Shown: in pieces, positions 7,479-13,152 of the stretch | How the letters are laid out: every line of letters starts with the position of its first letter | Position numbering within the stretch: the stretch's first letter is position 1 | Source: an uncultured Spirochaetaceae bacterium | GTDB taxonomy: Bacteria > Spirochaetota > Spirochaetia > Treponematales > UBA12059 | Direction of reading: 5' to 3' | DNA: 13,207 bases | Assembly (NCBI GenBank): GCA_938004315.1 | Contig: CALKWG010000365.1 | Location: 1 to 13,207, forward strand | Position numbers and translations under genes: made by a program | The notes under the pieces: generated by a model | Told to the model about the DNA's origin: nothing | Database searches by the model: none | The model's input: only the letters and a program-made list of their open reading frames with translations

Positions 7479-8176
7479 GCGACCTCCCTCCCGGGTCCGT
7501 CGGAGACGACGCGCCCGTCTAAGACGCGCACCGCCCGGGCCGCTTGGCGTGCTATGGCCAAGTCATGGGTGACGATGACGATGGTGGAGCCTTCGGCGTT
7601 GAGCTCGGCGAACATGGCCATGATCTCTACGCCGGTCTTCTGGTCGAGCGCGCCGGTGGGCTCGTCGGCCAGGAGCACCGAGGGCCGGCCGGCCAGGGCG
7701 CGCGCTATGGCCACGCGCTGGCGCTGGCCGCCGGAGAGCTCGGCCGGGAGGTGGGCCTCGCGGCCCTCGAGCCCGACCTTGGCCAGCATGGCGGCTGCCC
7801 GGTCGCGCCGCTCGCGGGCGGGGAGCCCGGCGTAGACCAGGGGCAATTCCACGTTCTCCAGCGCGCTAAGCCGCGGGAGTAGGTTGAAGCTCTGGAAGAC
7901 GAAGCCGATCTCGCGGTTGCGTATCTCGGCCAGGCGGCCGCGCGACAGGCCCTGCACCGGCTCGCCGTTGATGCGGTAGCTGCCTTCGGTGGGCGTGTCT
8001 AGGCAGCCTATGATATTCATTAGGCTGGACTTGCCCGAGCCGCTCGGGCCGATGATGGAGACGAACTCGCCGGCGGCGATGTCTAGGCTGACGCCGTCTA
8101 CGGCGCGGACCACCGTGGGTCCCATGACGTAGTGACGCTTGACCTCGCGGAGCTCGATGACGGGCGACGCGTCCAT
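7475..8176 (-). CDS. MacB/LolD-type ABC transporter ATPase
   Basis: A 233-residue ATP-binding subunit with every catalytic motif intact: Walker A GPSGSGKSS (43-51), Q-loop Gln95 in VFQSFNLLPRLSALENVELP, signature LSGGQRQRVAIARAL (147-161), Walker B VLLADEPTGALD (167-178) and H-loop His204 (VTHD). The FNLLPRLSALENVELPLVYAG stretch places it in the MacB/LolD/YknY branch that pairs with FtsX-type permeases. It is a stand-alone ATPase, as in Bacillus YknYZ, whereas E. coli MacB fuses ATPase and permease. It starts one base after the adaptor stop codon, with GGAG/CAGG just upstream, and its own stop overlaps the permease start. Its role is to dimerise on the permease and drive the adaptor-TolC machine by ATP hydrolysis. 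Confidence 0.95.
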   Translation of the reverse strand: MDASPVIELREVKRHYVMGPTVVRAVDGVSLDIAAGEFVSIIGPSGSGKSSLMNIIGCLDTPTEGSYRINGEPVQGLSRGRLAEIRNREIGFVFQSFNLLPRLSALENVELPLVYAGLPARERRDRAAAMLAKVGLEGREAHLPAELSGGQRQRVAIARALAGRPSVLLADEPTGALDQKTGVEIMAMFAELNAEGSTIVIVTHDLAIARQAARAVRVLDGRVVSDGPGREVA

Positions 8177-8177
8177 A

Positions 8178-9449
8178 TTACCTGCTCCCCCCGCCGGTGC
8201 CGGGCACGCTGATGGGGATGATGGAGCTGCCCGAGCTCTTGGCGGCCTCCGCGATCGGGGCGGCCGGGGCGACGCCGGGAAGTACGACGGTTTCGCCGAC
8301 CTCGAGCCCCTCGGCGACGATGACGTTGCGGCCGTCGTTCGAGCCTATCTCGACGCGCCGGGTTTCGGGCTCGGCGGCGATGCCGTTGGCCGCGCCGCCT
8401 TCGGCGACCGAAGCGCCCGCGGCCGCCTCTGCCGCGTCGGCCGCGGCGGGCAGGACGTCGACGTAGGAGCGGCCGCGGACCGTGGTCACCGCCTTGAGAG
8501 GGACGACGACGCCCTTCTCGTTGCTCACGGTGAAGCTGAGGTCCGCGCTCATGCCCGGTCGTAGGCGCCCCTCGGCGTTGTCGACGAAGACGCTCACCTT
8601 GAACACGGAGATAGCGCTCACGATCTCGGCGATGGGGCTGATGCGCTCCACCCGGGCGCGGAAGGCTTCGTCGGCCAGGGCCGGCACCTTGACGGCGGCG
8701 GGCATGCCTTCGCGCAGCTTACCGATGTCGTACTCGTCCACCTCGGCCTTGAAGAGGAGCTTGGACAGGTCGGCTACCGTCGCCAGCTGGCTGTTGGCCG
8801 GGGCGAAGTCGCCCGCGGAGAACGCCGGCTTGGCCACGACGCCGGCGATGGGCGAGCGTACGACGGCCTCAGCCAGCTCGCGGCGCGCCTGCTCCAAGGC
8901 CAAGCTAGCCTGCTCGACGGCCAAGGCGGCCGATCTCCTGGCGAACTCGGCCGAGGCCAAGGCGTCGCGCGACAGGTCCAGCTGCTCCTGCGTGGCGGCT
9001 TTGGCGGCGAACAGGGAGAGCCGATTTTCAAGGTCGGCGCGAGCCTTGCCCTCGGCGGCGAGGGCGCGTTCCAGATTAACTTGGGCTTGCTTCAGGCCGA
9101 GCTCGGCCTGGGATAGGGACTTGCGGAGCTCCGCGTCGTCCATGACGACGACGGGGTCGCCGGCGGCGACCGCGCTCCCCTCGGGGAGGATGGACCGGAC
9201 CTGACCGGCCTGACGGTTGCGCAAGGTGACGAGCGAGGCGGGCTCGGCGACCGAGATAGCCTGCACGCTGACGACGACGCTACCCTGGGCGGCGACCGCG
9301 GTGGCCGGGCCGACGGCCGCCTGGACGCCGGCCGAGGCGTTCGTATTCACGATCAGGTAGCCGCCGACGGCGAGCGCCGCCAGGGCGACGGCCCCAATCG
9401 CGACGATGCGGGATTTCGACGACGGCGATGCAGTTCCGTTTCGCTTCAT
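8178..9449 (-). CDS. HlyD/MacA-like periplasmic adaptor (membrane fusion protein)
   Basis: A 423-residue adaptor anchored by one N-terminal membrane helix (15-35). The first lipoyl half is at about 76-106 (RNRQAGQVRSILPEGSAVAAG), a long alpha-hairpin at 107-195, and the second lipoyl half at 196-230 (VVRSPIAGVVAKPAFSAGDF). A beta-barrel (231-320) and a membrane-proximal domain (about 320-393) follow. The membrane-proximal domain carries an Ala/Glu-rich low-complexity insert at about 334-361 that usual MacA proteins lack, as far as I recall, and there is a Ser/Gly-rich tail (404-423). It links the inner-membrane ATPase/permease to the outer-membrane channel and stimulates ATP turnover in MacAB-type pumps. 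AAGGAG, overlapping the TolC stop codon, lies nine bases before the ATG; the gene is 13 bp from TolC and one base from the ATPase. Confidence 0.92.
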   Translation of the reverse strand: MKRNGTASPSSKSRIVAIGAVALAALAVGGYLIVNTNASAGVQAAVGPATAVAAQGSVVVSVQAISVAEPASLVTLRNRQAGQVRSILPEGSAVAAGDPVVVMDDAELRKSLSQAELGLKQAQVNLERALAAEGKARADLENRLSLFAAKAATQEQLDLSRDALASAEFARRSAALAVEQASLALEQARRELAEAVVRSPIAGVVAKPAFSAGDFAPANSQLATVADLSKLLFKAEVDEYDIGKLREGMPAAVKVPALADEAFRARVERISPIAEIVSAISVFKVSVFVDNAEGRLRPGMSADLSFTVSNEKGVVVPLKAVTTVRGRSYVDVLPAAADAAEAAAGASVAEGGAANGIAAEPETRRVEIGSNDGRNVIVAEGLEVGETVVLPGVAPAAPIAEAAKSSGSSIIPISVPGTGGGSR

Positions 9450-9462
9450 ATGCTTCTGCTCC

Positions 9463-10788
9463 TTAATTCGACAGGGGGTATCGGGCGGCCAAGGCGGCCG
9501 CCATGCGGGCCCGTTCGGCTTCCAGGGCCTTGGCCAGGGAATTCAAGGCGGCGCGTTCGGCGTCTAAGCCGGCGCGCTCGAGCTCGAGCTCGGTCGCCCC
9601 GCCCCGCGCGGCGCGGGCGGCGACCAGGGCCAGGAGCTCGGCCGCCGACTCGGCGTTCCGCGCGACCTGGTCGCGCGCGGCCTCGGCCCTGACCCAGGCT
9701 TGGTAGGCCGCGCGCACGTCCAAGGACAGCTTGGCCATCAGGGCTTCGAGCTTGATCCGATCGGCCTCGGCGGAGGCCGCCAGGCTGTCTTGACGCAGGG
9801 CTGAGGCGGAGCCTAGGGGCAGGGCGACGCTCAGGGAAGCGCCGACGGTCCACGGGCTCTGGGCCGTCTCCGGGCCGGCTAGCACGAGGGGCGGCGGCGA
9901 GTACGAGAGGCTCAGCCGAGCCCCGTCCACGACGTAGCTCGCCGTGAAGGCATGGCCGTCCTTGGACGCGCTCAGCTTGAACGAGGCGCTGGGCTCGAAG
10001 CCGGCCGCCCTGTCCAGCTGCTCCTCGCTCAGCCGCCGTTTAAGCAAGGCGTCCTGGATAGCCGGGTCGGCCAGGAGCGCATGGGCGGCGAGCTCGGGCG
10101 CCTTGGGCAGGGCGCCGGCCTCGGGCGCGGCCGCGGCCAGGGGCCCGCCGTCATCGGCGACGCCGAGCCAGCTCCAAAGCTCCAGCCGGGCGATGCGCCT
10201 CTTCATATCGGAGGCTATGGCCGCGTCGGCCGCGGCGAAGAGGGCGTCCTCGGCCTTGCGTAGCTCGGCGTAGGCCACCGAGCCGGCGGCGTAGCGGGCC
10301 CGCAGGGCGGCGAACTCGCGTTCGGCCAGCTCGGCCTCGCGCGCGGCCAGGGCGGCGTCCTCCTGGGCGAACCACGCGTCGCGATACAGGGCGTAGGCGC
10401 GGAGGCGCGCCTGATCCTCGGCCAGGGCCGCCTGCGCCGCGGCGTATTCGGCCTGGGCCAGGGCGAGGGCGGCCCGTTCGGCCGCCGCCGCGCTTAAGCC
10501 CAGGGATACCGAGGCCGAGGCGCTCAAGGATAGGGCCTGGCTCTTGGCTTCCTGTGAAAAGTCATCAGCTACTATCTTATAACCAGGTTCCAAACTCAGG
10601 CTGAGGTCGCCTGTATAACGCTGCTCAGCGTATTGAGCGCGGGCCAGGGCGGCCTGCGCCCGGGCTAAGGCCGCGTCGCCCGAGCCTGAGGCCAAGGTCA
10701 GAGCCTGGTTAAGATCGAGAGCCGCGGCGGGGCTCGCAAGGAGAGCGCCGGTCGCCAGCAATATAGAAAGAATGCTTCGTGGGTTCAT
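9463..10788 (-). CDS. TolC-like outer-membrane efflux protein
   Basis: A 441-residue outer-membrane efflux channel subunit and first gene of the pump operon. A signal peptide (1-23, cut near SPAAA) is followed by two OEP-type halves. Each half is dominated by long Ala/Glu/Arg-rich coiled-coil helices, with beta-strand segments LSLSLEPGYKI and SASFKLSASKDGHAFTASYV that would line the barrel. The C-terminal half ends in the usual pattern around GGATELELERAGLDAERAAL. The length fits the family. I chose ATG 10788: GAGGAG lies five bases upstream and the signal peptide starts there. An in-frame ATG at 10827 would add 13 residues, has no ribosome site, and would sit upstream of the candidate promoter start point. 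A short stretch near 10553-10625 is distinctly more AT-rich than the rest of the gene. Divergent from the polyferredoxin operon. Confidence 0.9.
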   Translation of the reverse strand: MNPRSILSILLATGALLASPAAALDLNQALTLASGSGDAALARAQAALARAQYAEQRYTGDLSLSLEPGYKIVADDFSQEAKSQALSLSASASVSLGLSAAAAERAALALAQAEYAAAQAALAEDQARLRAYALYRDAWFAQEDAALAAREAELAEREFAALRARYAAGSVAYAELRKAEDALFAAADAAIASDMKRRIARLELWSWLGVADDGGPLAAAAPEAGALPKAPELAAHALLADPAIQDALLKRRLSEEQLDRAAGFEPSASFKLSASKDGHAFTASYVVDGARLSLSYSPPPLVLAGPETAQSPWTVGASLSVALPLGSASALRQDSLAASAEADRIKLEALMAKLSLDVRAAYQAWVRAEAARDQVARNAESAAELLALVAARAARGGATELELERAGLDAERAALNSLAKALEAERARMAAALAARYPLSN

Positions 10789-10810
10789 TCCTACTCCTCG
10801 ACCTGTATAG

Positions 10811-10826
10811 AGCAGGAAGCGTGCCA
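10811..10826 (-). promoter_or_regulatory. Candidate sigma-54 (-24/-12) promoter of the efflux operon
   Basis: The minus strand reads TGGCACGCTTCCTGCT, with GG and GC separated by the ten bases that sigma-54 requires. It matches TGGCACG-N4-TTGCW at all but the first T of the second block. The transcript would start near 10800, just before the GAGGAG ribosome site (10794-10799) and 12 bases before the TolC ATG. The element at 11196-11211 on the other strand is nearly identical in sequence and in distance to its start codon. Sigma-54 dependence is inferred from the consensus only. Confidence 0.6.
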
Positions 10827-10862
10827 AATAAAAAAAGACGATCGGAGCAGTGTTATTTGTTT

Positions 10863-10868
10863 ATTATA
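10863..10868 (-). promoter_or_regulatory. Possible additional -10 box (TATAAT) for the efflux operon
   Basis: The minus strand carries an exact TATAAT within an AT-rich stretch about 75 bases before the TolC start. No good -35 hexamer lies 16-18 bases upstream (best TTCTGA). In an AT-rich island such a match may be chance, so this is a weak call for a sigma-70-type promoter. Confidence 0.2.
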
Positions 10869-10918
10869 AATAGATTTAAAGCTTTCAGAATTGAGAATCT
10901 ATATTCAAAATTGCGTAG

Positions 10919-10935
10919 CGCGCAGAATCCGCACA
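10919..10935. promoter_or_regulatory. Possible activator site, copy 1 (imperfect dyad)
   Basis: CGCGC-AGAATCC-GCACA is the weaker copy of a 17-bp dyad found again 45 bp away at 10964-10980; the two copies share GCGCAGAATCCGC. It lies about 120-135 bp upstream of the predicted TolC-operon start, the usual range for a sigma-54 enhancer. Function inferred from position and repetition only. Confidence 0.4.
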
Positions 10936-10963
10936 GAGGTACAAGGGCAATTGTCGCCCATGG

Positions 10964-10980
10964 TGCGCAGAATCCGCGCA
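10964..10980. promoter_or_regulatory. Possible activator site, copy 2 (TGCGC-N7-GCGCA dyad)
   Basis: TGCGC-AGAATCC-GCGCA has perfect 5-bp arms around seven bases, a form typical of sites for dimeric regulators. It repeats the site at 10919-10935. It lies about 165-180 bp from the efflux promoter and 240-260 bp from the redox promoter, so a bound activator could reach both by looping. The regulator is not encoded in this window. Confidence 0.45.
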
Positions 10981-11195
10981 GCCTGCTTGGGAAACGGTAC
11001 GATGCAACTGGAAAAGTAGAATGCGGCATTGCGATACAGGCTGCATCGCGGCGCTTTACCAGGATAGTGAATAAGCCTTGGGACTAGTTAATGTATTATC
11101 TTACTAGCAATTAAAGTGGCCTGCGCTTTATCACGATCCGCATAAGCTCCTCATAGAGGTCGCTCCTCTGTAATCTTTACCACCCGACAAATGCT

Positions 11196-11211
11196 TGGCA
11201 CGCTTCATGCT
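11196..11211 (+). promoter_or_regulatory. Candidate sigma-54 (-24/-12) promoter of the redox operon
   Basis: TGGCACGCTTCATGCT has GG at 11197-11198 and GC at 11209-11210, exactly ten bases apart, and matches TGGCACG-N4-TTGCW except for one base. Transcription would begin near 11222, directly before the GGAGG ribosome site (11223-11227) and 11 bases before the ATG at 11233. It differs by a single base from the element serving the divergent efflux operon. Confidence 0.65.
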
Positions 11212-11232
11212 TATAGGCTTATGGAGGTGCAC

Positions 11233-12174
11233 ATGGCACAGAAAAAGCGCTCGGTCTGGATACGCAGAACCGTGCAGATCGTATTCTTCATCTTGATCGC
11301 GCTCGGCGCCATCAACCATACCCTGGTCGAGCGCGGCATCGAGATCCCCCTGCTCGGCAGCGCCAGCCTGCACGCGCTCTGCCCCTTCGGCGGCGTCGTC
11401 ACCCTCTGGCGCTTCGTCACCACCGGAAGGCTCGTGCGCCAGATACACGAATCCTCCATGGTATTGCTCGGCCTGACGCTCGCCCTGGCCCTGCTCTTCG
11501 GGCCGGTCTTCTGCGGCTGGGTTTGCCCCTTCGGCAGCTTCCAGGAATGGCTCGGCCGCATAGGCGCCAAGCTTTTCAAGCGAAGATATAATAACTTTAT
11601 ACCGAAAAAGGTCGACAAATGGCTCGGCCTCCTGCGCTACGCGGTCCTTGCCTGGGCCGTCTATATGACGAGCGTCACCGGCGTCCTCGTCTTCAAGGAC
11701 TACGACCCCTACTACGCGCTCTTCAGCCTTTGGACCGGCGAGGTCGCCCTGAGCGGCTACCTAGCGCTGGCCCTGGTCGTCGTCCTCGGCCTCTTCGTGG
11801 AGCGGCCGTTCTGCAAATACGCCTGCCCGATGGGAGCGCTCTTAGGCCTTTCGAACGTCCTACGCATCTTCGGCATTAAACGCGCCGCCGCAAGCTGCAT
11901 CGACTGCAAGGCCTGCGACCGCGCCTGCCCCATGAACATAGAGGTCTCCTTAGCCGGGCGCGTCGTCGACCCGCGTTGCATCAGCTGCGGCGAATGCCTA
12001 AGCGAACGGGCCTGCCCCGTCCCGGCGACCATCGAACTCAAACTACCGGCCTTCGCGAAGGCGGGCGGGAAGGCGTCGGCCGAAGAGGCGACTGCCTTCG
12101 GCGCAGCGACTGCCTTCGGCGCAGAGGCCGCCGGAGGCTCGGAGAACGAGTCCGTACAAGGAGAAGATCGATGA
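11233..12174 (+). CDS. NosR/NapH-like polyferredoxin membrane protein (4Fe-4S binding)
   Basis: A 313-residue inner-membrane iron-sulfur protein of the Fer4_5 (NosR/NapH/CcoG-like) type. Membrane segments lie at about 13-29, 77-96, 131-152 and 174-190. Membrane-associated cysteine motifs are CGWVCPFGSFQEW (Cys94, Cys98) and CKYACPMGALLG (Cys194, Cys198); LHALCPFGG (Cys50) is a further conserved-type block. Two ferredoxin clusters follow: a canonical CX2CX2CX3CP (Cys222, 225, 228, 232) and an unusual CX2CX2CX5CP (Cys249, 252, 255, 261). The C-terminal tail (272-313) is Ala/Glu-rich and contains an exact tandem 18-bp repeat. Such proteins pass electrons between the quinone pool or cytoplasm and periplasmic partners. 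I chose ATG 11233 (GGAGG five bases upstream); an ATG at 11191 lies upstream of the predicted promoter start. The stop overlaps the next start by ATGA. The redox partner is unknown. Confidence 0.9.
   Translation: MAQKKRSVWIRRTVQIVFFILIALGAINHTLVERGIEIPLLGSASLHALCPFGGVVTLWRFVTTGRLVRQIHESSMVLLGLTLALALLFGPVFCGWVCPFGSFQEWLGRIGAKLFKRRYNNFIPKKVDKWLGLLRYAVLAWAVYMTSVTGVLVFKDYDPYYALFSLWTGEVALSGYLALALVVVLGLFVERPFCKYACPMGALLGLSNVLRIFGIKRAAASCIDCKACDRACPMNIEVSLAGRVVDPRCISCGECLSERACPVPATIELKLPAFAKAGGKASAEEATAFGAATAFGAEAAGGSENESVQGEDR
12088..12123 (+). repeat. Exact tandem duplication of 18 bp in the polyferredoxin tail
   Basis: GCGACTGCCTTCGGCGCA occurs twice head to tail (12088-12105 and 12106-12123), encoding Ala-Thr-Ala-Phe-Gly-Ala twice. 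Two identical copies suggest recent slippage in a tail under weak constraint. Confidence 0.9.
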
Positions 12175-12986
12175 AGAAGCCTAGTCCCTATATCGCGCTC
12201 GCCGTCCTGACCCCGGCGATCCTATTCGGCGGCATAGCCGGCGCCAAGGCCCTTGGCTGGTGGAAAACCTCGGGCGGCGGCTCGGCCCCGGCCCTCATCG
12301 CCGCCGGCGGCTTCGCCGGCATGTACGATCCGGCCGACATCCGCGGCAGCTCCAGCTTCGCCAGCATAGAGGGCTTCTTCGGCGTACCCGCGGCCATACT
12401 AGCGCAGGCCTTCGGCCTCGCCGCCGACGCCCCCGGCCTCATCGCCGCCAAGGCGATCGACGAGCTCTACGGCGAGGTCCATGGCCTTAACGGCGAGGAG
12501 CGCGACGTCGGCACCGACGCGGTTAAGCTCTTCGTAGCCCGTATGACCGGCCTACCTTATGCGCCGGAGGCGAACACCGGCATGCCGGAGGACGCCATCG
12601 AGCTCCTCCTTACCCTCGGCCCGGGCATGGACGAGGCGACGCGTTCCGACCTCCTCTCGCGGGCCGTGGCGATGCGCCGCGTCGACGAGTCGCCGGCTTC
12701 TCAAGCGGCGCCGGCTTCACAGGCGGCGCCGGTCGCCCAGTCAGCCGGGTCCGCGTCCGGCCAAGGCTCAGCCGCCGCCGCAGCGCCTGTCTCGGCGGGC
12801 CTGTCCTTCAGCGGTAGAACCAGTTTCGCAGAGGTCATGGCCGCGGGCCTTACCAAAGCCCAGATAGAAAGCGTGCTCGGCCGCGCTATGCCGCCCCAAG
12901 CCACGAGCGTCAAAGATTTCTGCGAGTCGAACGGCTTGGCGTACAGCCAGGTTAGGAATGCCTTGCAGGCCCTCCTTGGGCAATAA
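12171..12986 (+). CDS. Membrane-anchored extracytoplasmic protein with duplicated helical domain
   Basis: A 271-residue protein with an N-terminal membrane anchor or signal (6-28) and an extracytoplasmic body. Residues 57-102 (starting DIRGSSSFASIEGFFGVPAA) and 214-257 (starting SGRTSFAEVMAAGLTKAQIE) are two versions of the same helical unit: polar start, G-x-[ST]SFA, a helix, G[VL], then a second helix closing on [KR]xxxE/D. Between them a segment (113-147, VGTDAVKLFVARMTGLPY through PEDAIELLL) resembles, from memory, regions found in other proteins linked to NosR/NapH-like Fe-S proteins. An Ala/Gln/Ser linker (172-208) contains 18-bp repeats. The only Cys in the mature part is Cys251, so it does not bind a Fe-S cluster by itself. 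AAGGAG seven bases before ATG 12171 fixes the start, and the ATGA overlap with the preceding gene indicates translational coupling. A likely partner of the polyferredoxin; function unknown. Confidence 0.8.
   Translation: MKKPSPYIALAVLTPAILFGGIAGAKALGWWKTSGGGSAPALIAAGGFAGMYDPADIRGSSSFASIEGFFGVPAAILAQAFGLAADAPGLIAAKAIDELYGEVHGLNGEERDVGTDAVKLFVARMTGLPYAPEANTGMPEDAIELLLTLGPGMDEATRSDLLSRAVAMRRVDESPASQAAPASQAAPVAQSAGSASGQGSAAAAAPVSAGLSFSGRTSFAEVMAAGLTKAQIESVLGRAMPPQATSVKDFCESNGLAYSQVRNALQALLGQ
12693..12746 (+). repeat. 18-bp degenerate tandem repeats in the linker
   Basis: Units at 12693-12710 and 12711-12728 (CCGGCTTCTCAAGCGGCG and a two-base variant) encode Pro-Ala-Ser-Gln-Ala-Ala twice, followed by a decayed third unit (12729-12746, Pro-Val-Ala-Gln-Ser-Ala). 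It is a flexible Pro/Ala linker between the two helical units. Confidence 0.75.
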
Positions 12987-13010
12987 GGCGCGTGAAGGAA
13001 GGACCATATG

Positions 13011-13152
13011 ATGAACCCTAGAATTTTTAGGACGGCCATGGCGCTCGTCGCCGCGGTTTTCGCCGCCTTCAACGCCGGCCCGGCCTACGCCGCCGGACAA
13101 AAAGAAACCTCGACCCTCGTCGGCCAGCCGCCCGGGCAGGGCCTCGGGCGCG
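13011..13152 (+). CDS. Exported protein, partial (truncated by adapter at contig end)
   Basis: The first 47 codons of a third gene in the redox operon, 24 bp after the previous stop. AAGGAAGGA ends seven bases before this ATG; an adjacent in-frame ATG at 13008 is only four bases away and is less likely. The product begins MNPRIFRTAMALVAAVFAAF and has a clean signal peptide with predicted cleavage after GPAYA (about residue 26), followed by AGQKETSTLVGQPPGQGLGR. It is therefore periplasmic, secreted or outer-membrane. The real sequence stops at about 13152; the apparent stop TGA at 13173-13175 lies inside adapter sequence and must be ignored. Nothing of the mature domain is left to classify; an FMN-binding or cytochrome-like partner would fit the context but is a guess. 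Confidence 0.75.

Larger units (their letters stand above)
10827..11190. other. Divergent control region without a gene
   Basis: This part of the 444-bp gap between the two operons holds an AT-rich island (about 10827-10915), the two dyads and a weaker inverted repeat GCGAT/ATCGC (11031-11049). An open frame of about 100 codons from 10779 on the plus strand crosses it, but it has no ribosome site and looks non-coding. I see no tRNA, rRNA or riboswitch. The AT-rich island may act as a bend between activator sites and the TolC-side promoter. Confidence 0.55.

Noticed and set aside
10779..11087. Plus-strand open frame of about 100 codons across the divergent control region
   Set aside because: No ribosome site, starts inside the TolC signal-peptide region, covers the promoter element and dyads, and shows no recognisable domain or coding-like composition.
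11195..11223. Reading TTGGCA as a sigma-70 -35 box
   Set aside because: No -10 hexamer occurs 16-18 bases downstream on either copy (best CTTATG on the plus strand), whereas the ten-base GG to GC spacing fits sigma-54 in both copies.
11191..11232. Upstream ATG (11191) as start of the polyferredoxin gene
   Set aside because: GGAGG is correctly placed for 11233, and the predicted promoter start (about 11222) lies downstream of 11191.
12000..12170. Upstream-extended version of the 271-residue protein starting at 11976
   Set aside because: The extension is in a shifted frame inside the Cys-rich part of the polyferredoxin gene and is Arg-rich; AAGGAG and the signal anchor mark ATG 12171.
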